Assembly (NCBI GenBank): GCA_025917655.1
Contig: CP084611.1
Coordinates: 1,612,001-1,676,000 of the forward strand
Reading direction: 5' to 3'
Origin: Chlorella sorokiniana
Lineage: Eukaryota; Chlorophyta; Trebouxiophyceae; Chlorellales; Chlorellaceae
DNA length: 64,000 bases
Below are positions 32,907-44,127 of this stretch, in pieces. The position numbers and the translations under genes were made by a program. Below the pieces are notes generated by a model that searched no databases, was not told the DNA's origin, and saw nothing but the letters and a program-made list of their open reading frames with translations. The number at the start of each line of letters is the position of its first letter. Position 1 is the stretch's first letter.

Positions 32907-34512
32907 TCACTCGTATGCTGTCAGGATGTCCACCCCATTGTCGGTGACCAGCAGCGTGTGCTCCCACTGCGCCGACAGGCTGCCATCCACCGTCACCGCC
33001 GTCCACTCGTCGGCCCAGTACCGCTCCTGCGTCCGCCCCGCCGTGAACATGGGCTCTATTGTGAAGGTCATGCCGCGCTGCATCACGCCTGGCTCGCGGT
33101 TGCGGTGGTGTGCAACGTGGGGCCAGGAGTGGAAGATGGTGCCCACGCCGTGCCCCACAAAGCACTTGACCACGCCGTACTTGTGCGCATCCGCCACCGC
33201 GTGGATGGCGCGCCCAATCTCGTTGATGGGCACGCCGGGGCCGCACACCTTGATGGCTGCGCGGGGCCAGGCAGTGCTGGGGTGGAAGGGGGCCAGCAAG
33301 GGCACAGCACAGCACAGCATGGCGTGGCAGCAAGGCCGGGGCAAGGCCCAGCCAGCAGCTTGCAAGAGCAAGCAGGGGGCGCACAGGCGACCCACGCAGC
33401 CAAGGCCCACCCGCGTTCAGCGCCTCCTTGGTGGTCTCGCACAGCTTGCGGGGGGCGGGGGACACCTCGCCGACGTAGAACATGCGGGAGGTGTCGCCGT
33501 GGTAGCCCTGGAGGCGGGGGAAGGGTGGGCAGGCCGGTCAAACGCGATGCTGTGCCAGGCTCCTGCAACAATCCGCAGCACGTTCAAGCACCCCAAGCTC
33601 ATCCAGCTGCAGCCTTGCGGTGTCATCGTCCCCTCCAACCACCCCCAACAGCAAGGAGGGCGACGCCTGGACGCACTCTCCCCCGCACGACCCCCTCACG
33701 TCGAGGTACACCGTGACGTCGATGTTGATGATGTCGCCCTCACGCAGCGGCCTCGAGTCGGGGATGCCGTGGCAGATGCACTCGTTCACGCTGGTGCACA
33801 CGCTCTTGGGGAAGCGGCCGTAGTTGAGGGGGAGGGGTAGGCGCCCGCCTCCACAATCATGGCATGCACCGCCTTGTCGATCTGGTCGGTGGTCACCCGG
33901 GAGCCACCATGCGCCCAGCCATGGCCAGCACCTGCACATGACGTTGCAGGGTGGGGGACAGGGCGTGTAGTGCAGCAGGATCAACCGGGTTGGCGCTGCC
34001 CCGCTGACAGCGAGCGCCTCGCAAAGTGGGAGCGCACCTCTGCCGCCAGCTTGCCAGCTGCCCGCATCTTTTCAATGCCTGCTGCATCGTGGATCTGGGG
34101 GTTGGGGTCCCAGTCTGGCATGATGCCGCTGTCCGCATACGGCGGCCGCATGATGTGCGCCGGAACCTCGAGCCGCGGCGACACCTTGCCTGGCCGAAGC
34201 GGCGGACGGTCGTCATCGGCATTCCTGCACAACGCACGGCGGTGTCAACAAACAATTGCAACGCAACGTACACCACCAGCTGATTCGCAAACTCCCACGC
34301 TCTCGGGCCGCAGCCAGGCCACATGTGAGCGAGGGAGCGGTGCGTGGCACTCACTTGCTGGAGAGGCTCAGCAGCTCAGCAAGGCCCTTGCGTGCTTGGG
34401 CCGCAATTTGCAGCGACCCAGCCCTGGTGCGAGAGCCACGCCTTTGGGAGGTCGCGACAAGGAGTCTGCAGGGAGCTGCCACTGACAGCCTGCTCGCCAC
34501 TGCCTGCACCAT
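32907..34512 (-). CDS. MAP1: Methionine aminopeptidase type 1, organellar
   Basis: Removes initiator Met from new proteins. ATG 34512 opens [20 protein letters not shown], a Ser/Ala/Arg-rich presequence, so plastid or mitochondrial (MAP1B/C/D-like). Exon 1 ends at a GTGAGT donor near 34355. Then [20 protein letters not shown] and [13 protein letters not shown], typical of type 1 organellar enzymes. The catalytic domain follows in order: [36 protein letters not shown] (active-site His), [13 protein letters not shown] (metal Asp), [15 protein letters not shown] (metal Asp), [15 protein letters not shown] (metal His), FTIEPMF (metal Glu) and [16 protein letters not shown] (metal Glu). All five metal ligands are present. 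The AGA(Y)[13 protein letters not shown] segment needs a one-base slip near 33840. The 5' end faces PhzF across about 690 bp. Confidence 0.94.
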
Positions 34513-35205
34513 TATGTGTGTCCGACCTGCAACTTCTGCCGCAACACGGCCTGTCGCTGACTGCACCACCAGCAGTCGAGTATCCCTTTCTCAGGCGTGG
34601 TAAAAGACAGACAAACAGTCTCAATGGACGGTAATACAGTAACGCAGTAATAACGATAAACACATTGACTGGTGAATCTGAATATGAATATGAATCGGCG
34701 CCCTCATCTTTGGCGTTGGGCGCTGAGACCGAGGCGTGCTTGGCTGGCGCCTGTGCGTCGGAGAGTCGTGATGCAGCAGCCTCTGTCTGCCACAATTTCA
34801 CCTTTTGCATTGGACACAACACTTGAATCGTTGTGTGTATGCATGCGCATTACATTCAGGAAGGACACACTAGCCAGCACACAAAGATCGTCACTTCAGC
34901 CAGGAATGCGTGCTGCAGCAGGCCAACCTATCGTCTCGGCGGTTGAGCATCACCTCAAGATGGTAGCCAGTCCCACATTTGTCTCTTGCTTGAAAAATCC
35001 TAGCTGCTCCTCAGGTTGGAGTCCCTGCAAGCGCCGCCCTGCGGGCCAGCGGCGAGCACGCGCGCGCTGCGCCGCGTCGCGCCGCCCTCCTGCATTGTCA
35101 GCAACATTGGCCACGCTCGGTCTTACTGTAGAAGGGATCAATCATCCTTCTGCTCGCTCCATTCCTCTAACTATACTGTCCCACGAGCCCAAACCAGCCT
35201 CCACA
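34513..35205. promoter_or_regulatory. Divergent intergenic region
   Basis: 693 bp between the starts of methionine aminopeptidase (-) and the PhzF gene (+). More AT-rich than the genes. It should contain two promoters; no gene or RNA is recognised. Confidence 0.45.
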
Positions 35206-36614
35206 ATGGCCTCACAAGAGCTGAAGTTTTACCAGGTGCGCATGAACGGGCTGTAGCCTGCATTACCCGTTTTTACAGTCGCTCGCGAACTGTAGTAAGC
35301 GCGATTGTGCGCTCGGAGGGGGCTACTGTAGGTCCGCCACACACCCCCGCCCATGCCAACCTTCTAGCCATGACCTCACGCTTCTCTTGCACGCATGGTT
35401 TCAGCCAATGGACCAATACACCATCATACTGCCCTTGACATGCAGATAGATGCTTTCACCAACAAGGCCTTCCAGGGAAACTCGGCAGCAGTGGTGCTCC
35501 TGCCACAGTCAGCTCTGCCAGTGTCGGACAGCCTGCGGCAAGCCATTGCAATGGAAAACAATCTCAGCGAAACCGCATTTGTCGAGTGCAGCGACCGCAG
35601 CGACAGATTTGCCAGCTGCAGCCGCTTCCGCCTGCGCTGGTTCACTCCCGCCATTGAGGTGCCGCTGTGCGGGCACGCCACCCTGGCGGCCGCCGCCGCT
35701 CTCTTTTTCGGCGAGTGCAACGGGGCGCGCCAGCTAGCCTTCGACACGCTGAGCGGGGAGTTGGTGGTGACGCGCCAGCCGTCAGGGGACAGCGCAGCGG
35801 ATCCACAGGCCGACCTGCTCAGCATGGATCTGCCGCTGATCCAGGCCACCGGCGAGGCTGTTCCCCTGGGCATGGGCCGTGGCTCTGCCCTTGTGAAGGT
35901 GGGCCGGTTGCCGCCGCACCCTGAGCTTGCTTAGCAGCTCATCCGCGGTTTATGATCCCACCCGCCCGCAGGCTGCCGTGGGTGACGCGCCTGTGGAGGA
36001 GGTGTTGTACGCGCCTCAGCTGCGGTACCTGCTGGTTGTGCTGCGGGATGAGGGGGAGACCACCCGCCAAACGTTCCTGGACCTCAAGCCCAATAGCCAG
36101 CAGCTGGGGGATGCTCACACCGGGGGCAGCTGGTGGGCGTTATAGTGAGCATGCCAGGTGAGCTGGAAATTGAGCAGGAGTGAAAGGGAGCGCAGGCATT
36201 GGATCGCCCGACATGGTGCCGTCATCGGGCTTGCTGATGCCAGTCAGACGAAACCGAATTTCATGTAGATTCACGCGGCAAACGTTGAACAGGGCCCAAA
36301 GTGTGATTGAGCGTTTGCTGCTCACACGTCTCCTCTGCCCCCGCAGGTGACGGGCAGCTCCACGACCTGTACAGCCGCTTCTTCGCGCCTTGGGCAGGCA
36401 TTGCAGAGGATCCAGTTACCGGCAGTGCACACTCGGTGCTGGGCACATACTGGGCGGCCCGGCTGGGAAGGCGCAGCTGCGGGCCAGGCAATGCAGCCCG
36501 CGTGGCGGCGAGCTGTCGGTGGAGGTCAAGCAGGCAGAGGGGCGTGTGATTGTAGCAGGCCAGGCAGTCACTGTTGTTCGGGGCGCTCTGATTCTTCCAG
36601 GAAGCTTGGAGTGA
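35206..36614 (+). CDS. PhzF-family isomerase-like protein
   Basis: Diaminopimelate-epimerase-fold protein of the PhzF/PBLD family; the substrate in eukaryotes is unknown. Exon 1 is 35206-35235 (MASQELKFYQ), exon 2 is 35446-35898, exon 3 starts at 35972 and exon 4 after a CAG at about 36346. Exon 2 encodes IDAFTNKAFQGNSAAVVLLP (family N-terminal motif), AMENNLSETAFVE (with the conserved Glu used as catalytic base) and RWFTPAIEVPLCGHATLAAA. Exon 4 encodes SRFFAPWAGIAEDPVTGSAH, the second family signature, then QCSPRGGELSVEV and the stop at 36614. Two one-base slips occur: at the 5-G run near 36121 (HTGGQLVGVIVS is expected) and near 36470. Probably cytosolic, about 300 residues, the usual length. 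Confidence 0.92.
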
Positions 36615-36806
36615 CGAATGCTGTGCTTGCTCGACTGACCGTGTTTGAGCGGTGCAAGCAAGGAAACACTGGCGGCAGCCGCCTCTAGAGCCATGTCAGC
36701 ACCTCATCCACCCCATTAAGACGGGCGATTTATTCCCAGGCTGAACGACATATCATTGCCGTGTACAAAGCTTATCGCGCAGCCTTCGAACCAGCTTTAG
36801 CTCCAG

Positions 36807-37887
36807 ATGCAGTGCCGCAGCGTGCGTGGCTTAGCCTGCCCAGGCGCTGGGCAGCAGTTGCGCCGGGCCACATCGTTCACAGGCACAATGCGACTTTGCA
36901 GCCAACAGGCAAGAGCTGCTGGCCAAGGGGCGGTGCTGCTGGCCCTTAGGCTGTAGTTTTGTTCAAGTCAGCCAAAGAAGGGGCCTGCATTGCTTCGACA
37001 TGCAGGGCTTGCAGCGACAGCTGGTCGTGCGGGCGGAGGAAACCGAGACCAGCGCGGCGGCGCCACCGCCACAAGCAGCAGAAACGGACGACTTGCTTGC
37101 AGAGCAGCTGGTGAGCCTGGAAACCAGACAGGACTGAGTTGTTATGTAAGTCTGCAGCGCCACTGACTGCCAGGCACGCTTGCTCCTTGCTTGCAGCTGC
37201 GGCGACGGAAAGGCAAGCCTGCCGCGGGCGGCAGCGGCGGTCAAAAGGAGGGCCCCACCGTTATATCACCCCTGAGGGACCAGGTGTATGGCGGCGGGCC
37301 CCTGACCCCAGAGCAGCGAGCTGAGAACAGCGTGGTGGGGTTGCTGGCCATCCTCTTTTTGTCATCCTTGCGGAGGGCATCTTCCTGGCGGCGTCGGTGA
37401 GCAGCAGCTGGGCGCCATGCTGCCCATGGGCCCCGCCCACCCGCCCCTGCCAATGGGGAGCTAGAGGCTGAAGCGGCACCGAACCCAAGGCTGCTCCGAA
37501 ACGGCTGTTAGTATGGGGCGCTGCCACGGACGTTGCGGCTGCCATGCCTCAACACCGCCAAGTAAGCGACGTTTTGCGCCCTCGCCTCAGCACTGCCGCC
37601 CCCTTGCCCCCGGTTCCTCCTGCAGGGCTTCCTGCCCGAGTCGCTAGACCAGTTTGCACAGGACGTGGTGCTGCCCGCCTTCACGCCCACCGTGGGAGTG
37701 CTGCTGGCCATCAGCACCCTGTACGGCCTGTGGAAGGTGGGTGCACCTTGCCTGAGCAGCAACACACGCAGCGGTGGTGGCTGCAACACTGCTGGTGGGG
37801 CTCCCGTTCTGCTCTGGCCTGCCCACTTCAGCGTAGCCTGCTCCCTCTGCTTGCTTGCAGACGCGCGGTGCACCTGAGAACAAGTGA
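36807..37887 (+). CDS. LPA2: LPA2, photosystem II assembly factor (thylakoid)
   Basis: Assists assembly of photosystem II core subunits in the thylakoid membrane. Five exons: 36807-36908, 37006-37110, 37197-37396, 37626-37736, 37861-37887, all joined in phase 0, about 181 residues. Exon 1 (MQCRSVRGLACPGAGQQLRR) reads as a transit peptide and ends at an unusual GC donor (CAG|GCAAGA). Exon 2 is acidic; exon 3 has GPTVISPLRDQVYGGGPL, EQRAENSVVG and the first membrane helix ILFFVILAEGIFLAAS. Exon 4 has GFLPESLDQFAQDVVLPAFT and PTVGVLLAISTLYGLWK (second helix). The ILxEGIxLAASGFLPExLD block is the hallmark of Arabidopsis LPA2. One T appears lost in the T5 run near 37353. If exon 1 is wrong, ATG 37000 would be the start. 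Confidence 0.9.
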
Positions 37888-38217
37888 GCGGTGCCCCAAG
37901 ACCGCGCCTGTGCCACATCTTGTTTTGTTCTCATTTCATTTCGGTGATAGTTGTTGAGCATGACAGGTTTGCAACAATGATGCGTTGCTGCTAGAGCCGC
38001 AGCCAGCATGACAACAGACAGTGGCTGCACAAGCGTGCACGAGGAAAAAGTGGGAGGTTCAACCATGTGTTGGTGGGTGCCTCCGCGGCTGCAAGGACAG
38101 CCTGGCTGAGAAGAGGAAACCTATCGGTGCTACGGCGTAGATTTCACTATTGCTGGCATGCCCGTGCTATGGGATCCCATTGGGATGGGCTCCCGCCCCA
38201 CAGCCTATCATCCCACG

Positions 38218-38520
38218 CTGAGGGCCTCCCATCCCGCGGGATGGGATCCCAGCCCGCGGGACGGGCCTCCCATCCCGTGGGACGGGCCTCCCAGCCCGCG
38301 GGACGGGCCTCCCATCCCATGGGAAGGGATCCCAGCCCGCGGGACGGGCCTCCCATCCCGTGGGAAGGGATCCCAGCCCGCGGGACGGGCCTCCCATCCC
38401 GCGGGATGGGATCCCAGCCCGCGGGACGGGCCTCCCATCCCATGGGAAGGGATCCCAGCCCGCGGGACGGGCCTCCCATCCCATGGGATGGGAGGGATCC
38501 CAGCCCGCGGGAGGGGCTCC
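38218..38520. repeat. Palindrome-rich minisatellite, 20-21 bp units in a 41-bp higher-order repeat
   Basis: The string ACGGGCCTCC recurs at 38261, 38282, 38303, 38344, 38385, 38426 and 38467, spacings 21, 21, 41, 41, 41, 41. Each half-unit centres on a palindrome: CCCGCGGG, CCCATGGG, CCCGTGGG or GGGATCCC. The left end is more diverged (CCCATTGGG, 38177 onward) and the right end decays into CT-rich CTCCCA repeats to about 38610. Confidence 0.9.
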
Positions 38521-38617
38521 CACCCCTCCCAGATCTCCCAGCTCTCCCCCTGGGGCACCCTTCGCAGCTCTCCCATCCCTCCCAGCTCTCCCACATCACT
38601 CAGCCCTCCCACCATTC

Positions 38618-38638
38618 GGTCTGCCTTCCTCTTGGCAG
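38618..38638 (+). repeat. 21-bp direct repeat, copy 1
   Basis: Begins GGTCTGCCTTCCTCTTGG and ends CAG; identical to 38802-38822. The pyrimidine tract plus CAG looks like a 3' splice acceptor. Confidence 0.8.
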
Positions 38639-38801
38639 ATGAACGTTGTAAATCTCACATGACGGGCGGGGGTCATGCGGCTCAACTGTGTGCTGGCAAC
38701 GTGGGGGTGGCGTCGGCGCAGCGGCGATATGGGCTGTTTTTGCAGCGCTGCCCATCCCAGGTCGCCTGTGTGTGTCGTGAATTCATTTAGTTTAAAGTGT
38801 T

Positions 38802-38822
38802 GGTCTGCCTTCCTCTTGGCAG
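38802..38822 (+). repeat. 21-bp direct repeat, copy 2
   Basis: Second copy, 184 bp from the first, with unrelated flanks on both sides. Confidence 0.8.
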
Positions 38823-39321
38823 CAGCCGTCGCCCGCCCGTGCTACCGTGCCAAGCAGGAGCCTCTGTGACGTCGCGGCGGCAGCGCTTGTCGGGGGCGCG
38901 TTTCTCTGCGGGATCTCTGCAAATTGCCCAGGTTCCCGCCCAAGCGGGAATAATTCGCGTGGCGTTCAGCCGTAGAAGGCAACGGCCTGTTGCACAAGCC
39001 GTCAGACTTTGTCACACCGCGGCCCGCAGCAACGGTGCCATCTGGCGTCATCACACCTTTCAAATGGCTCAACGAATGGATTGCGGGGGTGCGCACCCCA
39101 GGGGAAAATTGGGCGAATTTGGGAAACGGGCTGAAGGGCAGAATCAATTAAAGTACAGAAAACAGGAGACCACGGCTGGCGGACCAGCTGCATGCAGGAT
39201 CCGTCAAGAGGACTAGGAGTACAGTGCTTGGTTGCTCAAAGGGTTGAGGCAATGTTGGGGCGACAGCCAGGCCCAGGTTCCCATTCGCGTTTGGAGGGAA
39301 GGGAGGGCGTGTGTACCTTCC

Positions 39322-42300
39322 CTACAGGTAGGAGGCGGCGGCATAGGCAGCCGCCAGCCCTGCGCCGCCGTTGACCACCGAGTCTGCCCGCACGTGAGCG
39401 GGCGGCACAGCCTCCAGCCTGTACACGCCCGACTGCACGTCGATGTGCGTGCAGCGCACCCAAAGCTGCGCACCGGGCTGCACGTTGAGTGGGTGGGGGG
39501 TGGGGAGGGCGCTTTCAGTGGGTGCTTGGCTTGCCACGCATTGGGGCCAGGCCACATGCGCATCGCGGAGCGGAGGCAGGCATGGGGCACAGGCAGGGGC
39601 AGCCCCAGGCCGGGTGGTCCGGCACACATGCGCCTTGCGCAGGCCCCCTCTCACCTCCACGGGCCGGTTGATGCGCACGACAGACTCCAGGCCAAGGCCC
39701 CCAGCAGAACCCGTCCCAGCCCCGACTCCTGCCTCAGCCAGCACAGGAAGGTGGCCTCCCAGACGGCATGCGGGTCCGCCCTGCAGGCGGTGAGGTGATG
39801 TAGGGTACGTCAGCATTCCCCCGGTGCGCCCTTTGCGGCATCATGACGGCTGCCCTGGCCCCCAGCCTAGCCCAGCGCGGAAGCCGCCTCACCCGTTGGC
39901 CTGCCTGAAGTACTCAGCCACCCAGTACGCCTCCACCTCACGCTCCAGCTTGGACAGGCGCTGCACGCGAGTATGCGAGGGTTTGGGAGTATGATGGGGA
40001 GGGCAGCGGTTGAATTGCGACGCTGGTCAACAAGGGCAGCAGGCAGGCCGGGACGCCCTTCCAGCAGCAGCACTGCAGGGGCTTGCCACATTGTTGGGCA
40101 CGACCCCTGCATGGCATGAGGCGGGGAGGAGCAGAGGCCGCCCCGCGGAGGCAGCGCGCTGAGCGCTGCACTCGCCCCCACGCTGCCCTGACCTGCGCCG
40201 TGGCCCCCATTTCATCCACCGCCCCCAGCAGCTCGCCGGCGCCCCAGAGAGCGGCCCCCCGCGCAGCGCCGCCTTGAGCTGCCAGTGGGCCAGCAGGTCG
40301 CCGTACCTGGGGTTGAGAGGGGAGAGGGGGTGGGGGGCTTTGAGGCCAGCCTGCAGGCTGTCAAGCTGCGTTGCTGGTTGCCCTCGCCTCTCGGTATGCG
40401 GGAGGCCCCCAGGTGGCTGGGCATCCACCCCGCCGCTCCCACCTGCGGATGGGGCTGGTGAACTGCACGTAGGCGTCCAGGCCCAGCCCCGCATGCCGCA
40501 CCGGCGCGTGGGTCGCCGTGGCGCTGCGCGTCATGCGCCCGCGCAGCAGCACAGCCTGGCAGGGCCCCGGTGGCACCGCAGCCAGCTCCTCCTCCTCGGG
40601 CAGTACGGGGCGGCCTGGCCGCGGTACGGAAGCGGCACTCCCAGCTGCCGCCCCAGCTCCCCCACCGCCTCGCCCGCCAGGATCATCATCTCGGCCACCA
40701 GCTGCTTGGGGGAGGGCGGGGGAGGGGCGGGGGCAGGGGCGGGGCGATGTGAGCATGCGCCAAGCATGCGCCAAGCAGGGGTCGGACGGCCGCTTTGAGC
40801 CGGAGCCCCGGAGCCAGCACCACGGCGCTGTCCCTGACAGCCCTGGGACCCCACACACCCAACCATGTGGCGCGCGCCCCCCCCGCCGCCACACGGATGT
40901 GGCAAGAGGCCGCCCTCGCAGCCCTTCCCCCGGCACCCAGCCACTGCCCACCTGTCGCGCGGGCGATGCAAACTGGTCCTCCTCCTCAATCTCCACTGCA
41001 GGCTGCTCGCTGTCAGCCCCCGCACTCGCACCGCGCACTCGGGCATCAGGATTTCGACAGCGCCGCGCGCCAGGCGGTGGGCGTGCCGTGCGGCCGCCGC
41101 CTCCGCCAGCGCAAACAGCTGCGGCTCGTCCTCCTCCCTGCACGCCTCCAGCATCTCGTCCACCTCCATGTACGTGAGGCGGCGGGCGGGGGCCACGCGG
41201 CTGGGCACAACCTCCACGCTGTCGGGCAGCAGCGCGCCGTCGGGGCCCAGCGCCGCCCCCACCGACACCGCCTCTGTGGGCAGCCCCGCACGCAGGCTGA
41301 AGGGGCCCTCAGCCAGGGCCCGCGGGAACATGGGCACCGTGCCGGTGGGCAGGTAGAGGGACTTGGAGCGGCGGGCCGCCTCGCGCGCCAGGGGCGAGCC
41401 GGGGGCCACCCAGCGCGAGGGGTCGGCGATGTGCACCCACACCTGCGCCCAGGGGGTGGCCAGCGGGGCAGCTTCTGCAAGGCTGGTGCAGCCCCAGCAG
41501 GGAGGGGTGGTGGCGCCAGCGCAGGAAGCAGGCGAGAGCAGCCGGCACAGCATCCGGGCTGCCCGCGCTGGCGGCCCCACCTTGAGGCTGCCCCCGGCAG
41601 CGTCTCCAGCGACAGCCCGTCGTCGATCTCGGTGGTGGCCGCGTCGTCAATGGTGACCACAGCGTGCGCAGTGGTGAAGTCGCGGCGGCGCGCGGCATCG
41701 GGGTCGGGCGGCGGGCTGGCCAGCAGGCGCTGCGCCTCGGCCTGGGGGCGGCCGGGGGGGCGGCAGTAAACATGGCATGCGGGCAACACCGCACACGGCA
41801 AACGCTGTGTGCAAAGCTATCTCCAGAGGGTGTTCGAAGATATTGTACCGCGCAAACAACCGTGTCACAAGGCGCGCGCGCACCCCCTCCCCCAGTCCAA
41901 CCACACATGCGCCCCTGCCCACCCACCCACCCACCTCCAGCTCAGGCGGGAAGCGCCGCTGAGCCCCTCCGTCAGCAGACCCAGCTGCAGGTGGGGCGGC
42001 CACCACCCCGCCGACCGCAGCAGCCCCGCAGCCTCCTGCGGCGCGGGCGTGAGCCCCAGGTCCCCCAGCGCCCGCGCCGCCAGCCCGTAGTCGCGGGAGG
42101 AGGGCAGCAGGCTGCCCAGGGCCAGCGCCTGCACCGCCGTCAGGCGAGCGGCGTGGGGGCCCGCCCGCCACGCGGCCTCGTCCGGCTTGCTGGCACGCGG
42201 GGCGGCCTGTGCCGCACGCACGTCCGCCACGAAGCGCTGCCGCTCAGCCTCCGCCTGCAGCGACGAGGCGAGGGGCAAAGGCGTCAAGAGCCAGAGCGGC

Positions 42301-43868
42301 GGGTACAGCCCCCTTCCCGCCGGCCGCACAAACCAATGGCTGCCCCACAGCAAGGAGCCCTGCCAGCCGCGAGCAGGGCGCGACAGGCAGCAGCCGCGCC
42401 GCCCCTGCCACCCACCTGCTGCTGCTGGCGCTGGCTCTCCTCCAGCGCCTCCACCTGGGAGCGGCTGCGTGCGCTGAACATGGGAGGGCTGCGCCCCACC
42501 TGCACACAGCGCAGTGCGCGGGCGCCGCAGACAGGCGCTTCAGACAGGCTGGAGGGGCGGCAACGCCGGGAGGGCGGTGGCGGGCGCCAGCGGCAGCGCG
42601 GCTGGCGGGGCGGCCCAGAGCACCTGCTTGAAGTAGAGGCGGTCGTCTCGCAGCATGCGTAGCGCGGCAGCGCATGCCGCCGCATCGCTGCGGTTAAACA
42701 GCAGCTGCGCCATGGCTGGGACGGTGAAAATGGCGCCGCCTGCCGGGGGTGGGGGCCAGCAGCAGAAGCATATGGGGGTGCGCACTCGGGCCGTGGCCGC
42801 AGCATGCACTGCAGGGGATTGGCACGCGGGGCGCTGCTTCCGGCCATCAGCGCCGCAGCTGCTCACCGTCCCCCTCAGCCACCTCCCACGCCAGCAGCAG
42901 CAGGCCATCGCCAGCGGCGGCCTCCCTGCTGGCCTCAGCCGCCACCGCCGACAGGTCCCCTGCTGAGCGGCCGCCGCCGCCCGGCAGCACAAGCTTGATG
43001 TCGCCTTGCTTGACAGAGTACAGGCCGCCACTGCAGGGACAGGGAGCGGGGAAGGGCTGGCGGTGTGGCATAGCGCGAGACCGCCGACGAGCGAGGAGAC
43101 ACGGAACCGCCACCGGCCAATTCAGCCCTGCCTCCCCCGCCTGTTCCTCCGTGTGTGCATGCAGGCACTGCATTCATGGCCGGCTTCCCTGTCCGTGGAG
43201 CGCTGTGTCGGCTGTCCTCACCTGTCTGTTTCCACCTGCCACCCTGCGGCGGTGCGCTTCACAGCGGCCCAGCAGGTATTGCCCATTCCGCTCAAACTCC
43301 AACAGGGAGCCAACTTCCGCCTCCTCCTCTTCATCCGGGTCATCCGCAACTGCCAGCTGCGCTGCTGTTGCGTAGAGCCGCCGGGATGGGTGGCTGCGGG
43401 TGGGTGCAGCAGGGGCGGCGGCGTGAGCACAGCCCACTGGCTCACTTCTGCCCGAAGCAGCACACGGGCAGGGCGTTTTGGGCCCTACCTTTGCCCCTTG
43501 CCACCAGGAACATACGGTGTGGCTGCCGCTGACAAGTGTGACGCTGCGCAAGCTCCTTGCATGTGCAACCGCCCTGGCGTATGCTGCTTTGGTGCTGCCG
43601 TGGGCTGCCATGGGGTCCACTGCTGCTGCTGCTGGCCGCAGGACAGCAAGGAAGACACATGGCTGCCACTGCTACTGCCTGCTACGCCACCTGCCGCAGC
43701 TACGGTGCGCAGGCCACGCTGCACGCCGCCAGCGCCTGCTGCTGCTGCCTGCCCAGCGCCGGCGCCCGCAGCAACCCTGGATAGCCCTGCTGCTGCAGCC
43801 GACATGGAGGTGAGCTGCTGCAACTGCTTCAACTTAGAGAGAAGAGTCTGAAGAACCAGGCCTTCCAT
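39322..43868 (-). CDS. RNR1: Organellar RNase II/R-family exoribonuclease (RNR1)
   Basis: 3'-5' exoribonuclease that matures chloroplast (and possibly mitochondrial) rRNA and mRNA ends. ATG 43868 (MEGLVLQTLLSKLKQLQQLT) or 43805 (MSAAAAGLSRVAAGAGAGQ) begins an Ala/Gly/Ser-rich transit peptide. Then GSLLEFERNGQYLLGR, GGLYSVKQGDIKLVLPGGGG, AIFTVPAMAQLLFNRSDAAA and LRMLRDDRLYFKQ, the plant RNR1 N-terminal region. The RNB catalytic domain shows AVVTIDDAATTEIDDGLSLE (metal-binding Asp residues), VWVHIADPSRWVAPGSPLA, RSKSLYLPTGTVPMFPRALA, RLTYMEVDEMLEAC, LVAEMMILAGEAVGELGRQL, and GLDAYVQFTSPIRRYGDLLA (the conserved TSPIRRYxDL). The last exon ends GLAAAYAAASYL at 39322. There is no clear C-terminal S1 domain. 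About fifteen exons; frame slips near 40600 and 41420. Confidence 0.92.
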
Positions 43869-44127
43869 CAGGCCTGGCTCCCTGAGCAAAACTGGGACCC
43901 TCCGTGCTCCAGAAGTCTCCTAGGTGTTCTGGCGTGTGCCCATTACATGTGGAGAAGGGCAGCTTGGCCGGCACGAGTGCCGATCGGCGCTGGGTTTGCT
44001 TCCCAGCGAGAAATTGGCAGCGGTACCTGTACGCGCGACCCTGGAAAGGCAGCCGTCAAAACCGCACTGCGCGCCCAGCTGGTCCTCTCTCTTCCTCTAG
44101 TGGACAGCCGGGGCGGGTGTTGCAATA
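43869..44127. promoter_or_regulatory. Compact divergent promoter, RNR1 / eL38
   Basis: About 259 bp between the RNR1 start (-) and the eL38 start codon (+); both 5' UTRs lie in it. C/T-rich stretches just before the eL38 ATG (CCTCTCTCTTCCTC, about 44083) resemble a pyrimidine-rich ribosomal-protein leader. Confidence 0.45.

Larger units (their letters stand above)
37888..39321. other. Convergent gene-free region with minisatellite
   Basis: 1.4 kb between the 3' ends of LPA2 (+) and RNR1 (-), the largest gene-free stretch here. It holds the palindromic minisatellite and a 21-bp repeat pair. All plus-strand frames stay open through the minisatellite only because its unit lacks stops. Confidence 0.6.

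Noticed and set aside
38218-38520. CRISPR-like array
   Set aside because: Units are contiguous with no unique spacers, and this is eukaryotic nuclear DNA.
38158-38790. Long open frames in all plus-strand frames across the minisatellite (Pro/Gly/Arg-rich repeats)
   Set aside because: The 41-base period is not a multiple of three and simply lacks stop codons, so every frame is open; no start context, splice sites or conserved motif.
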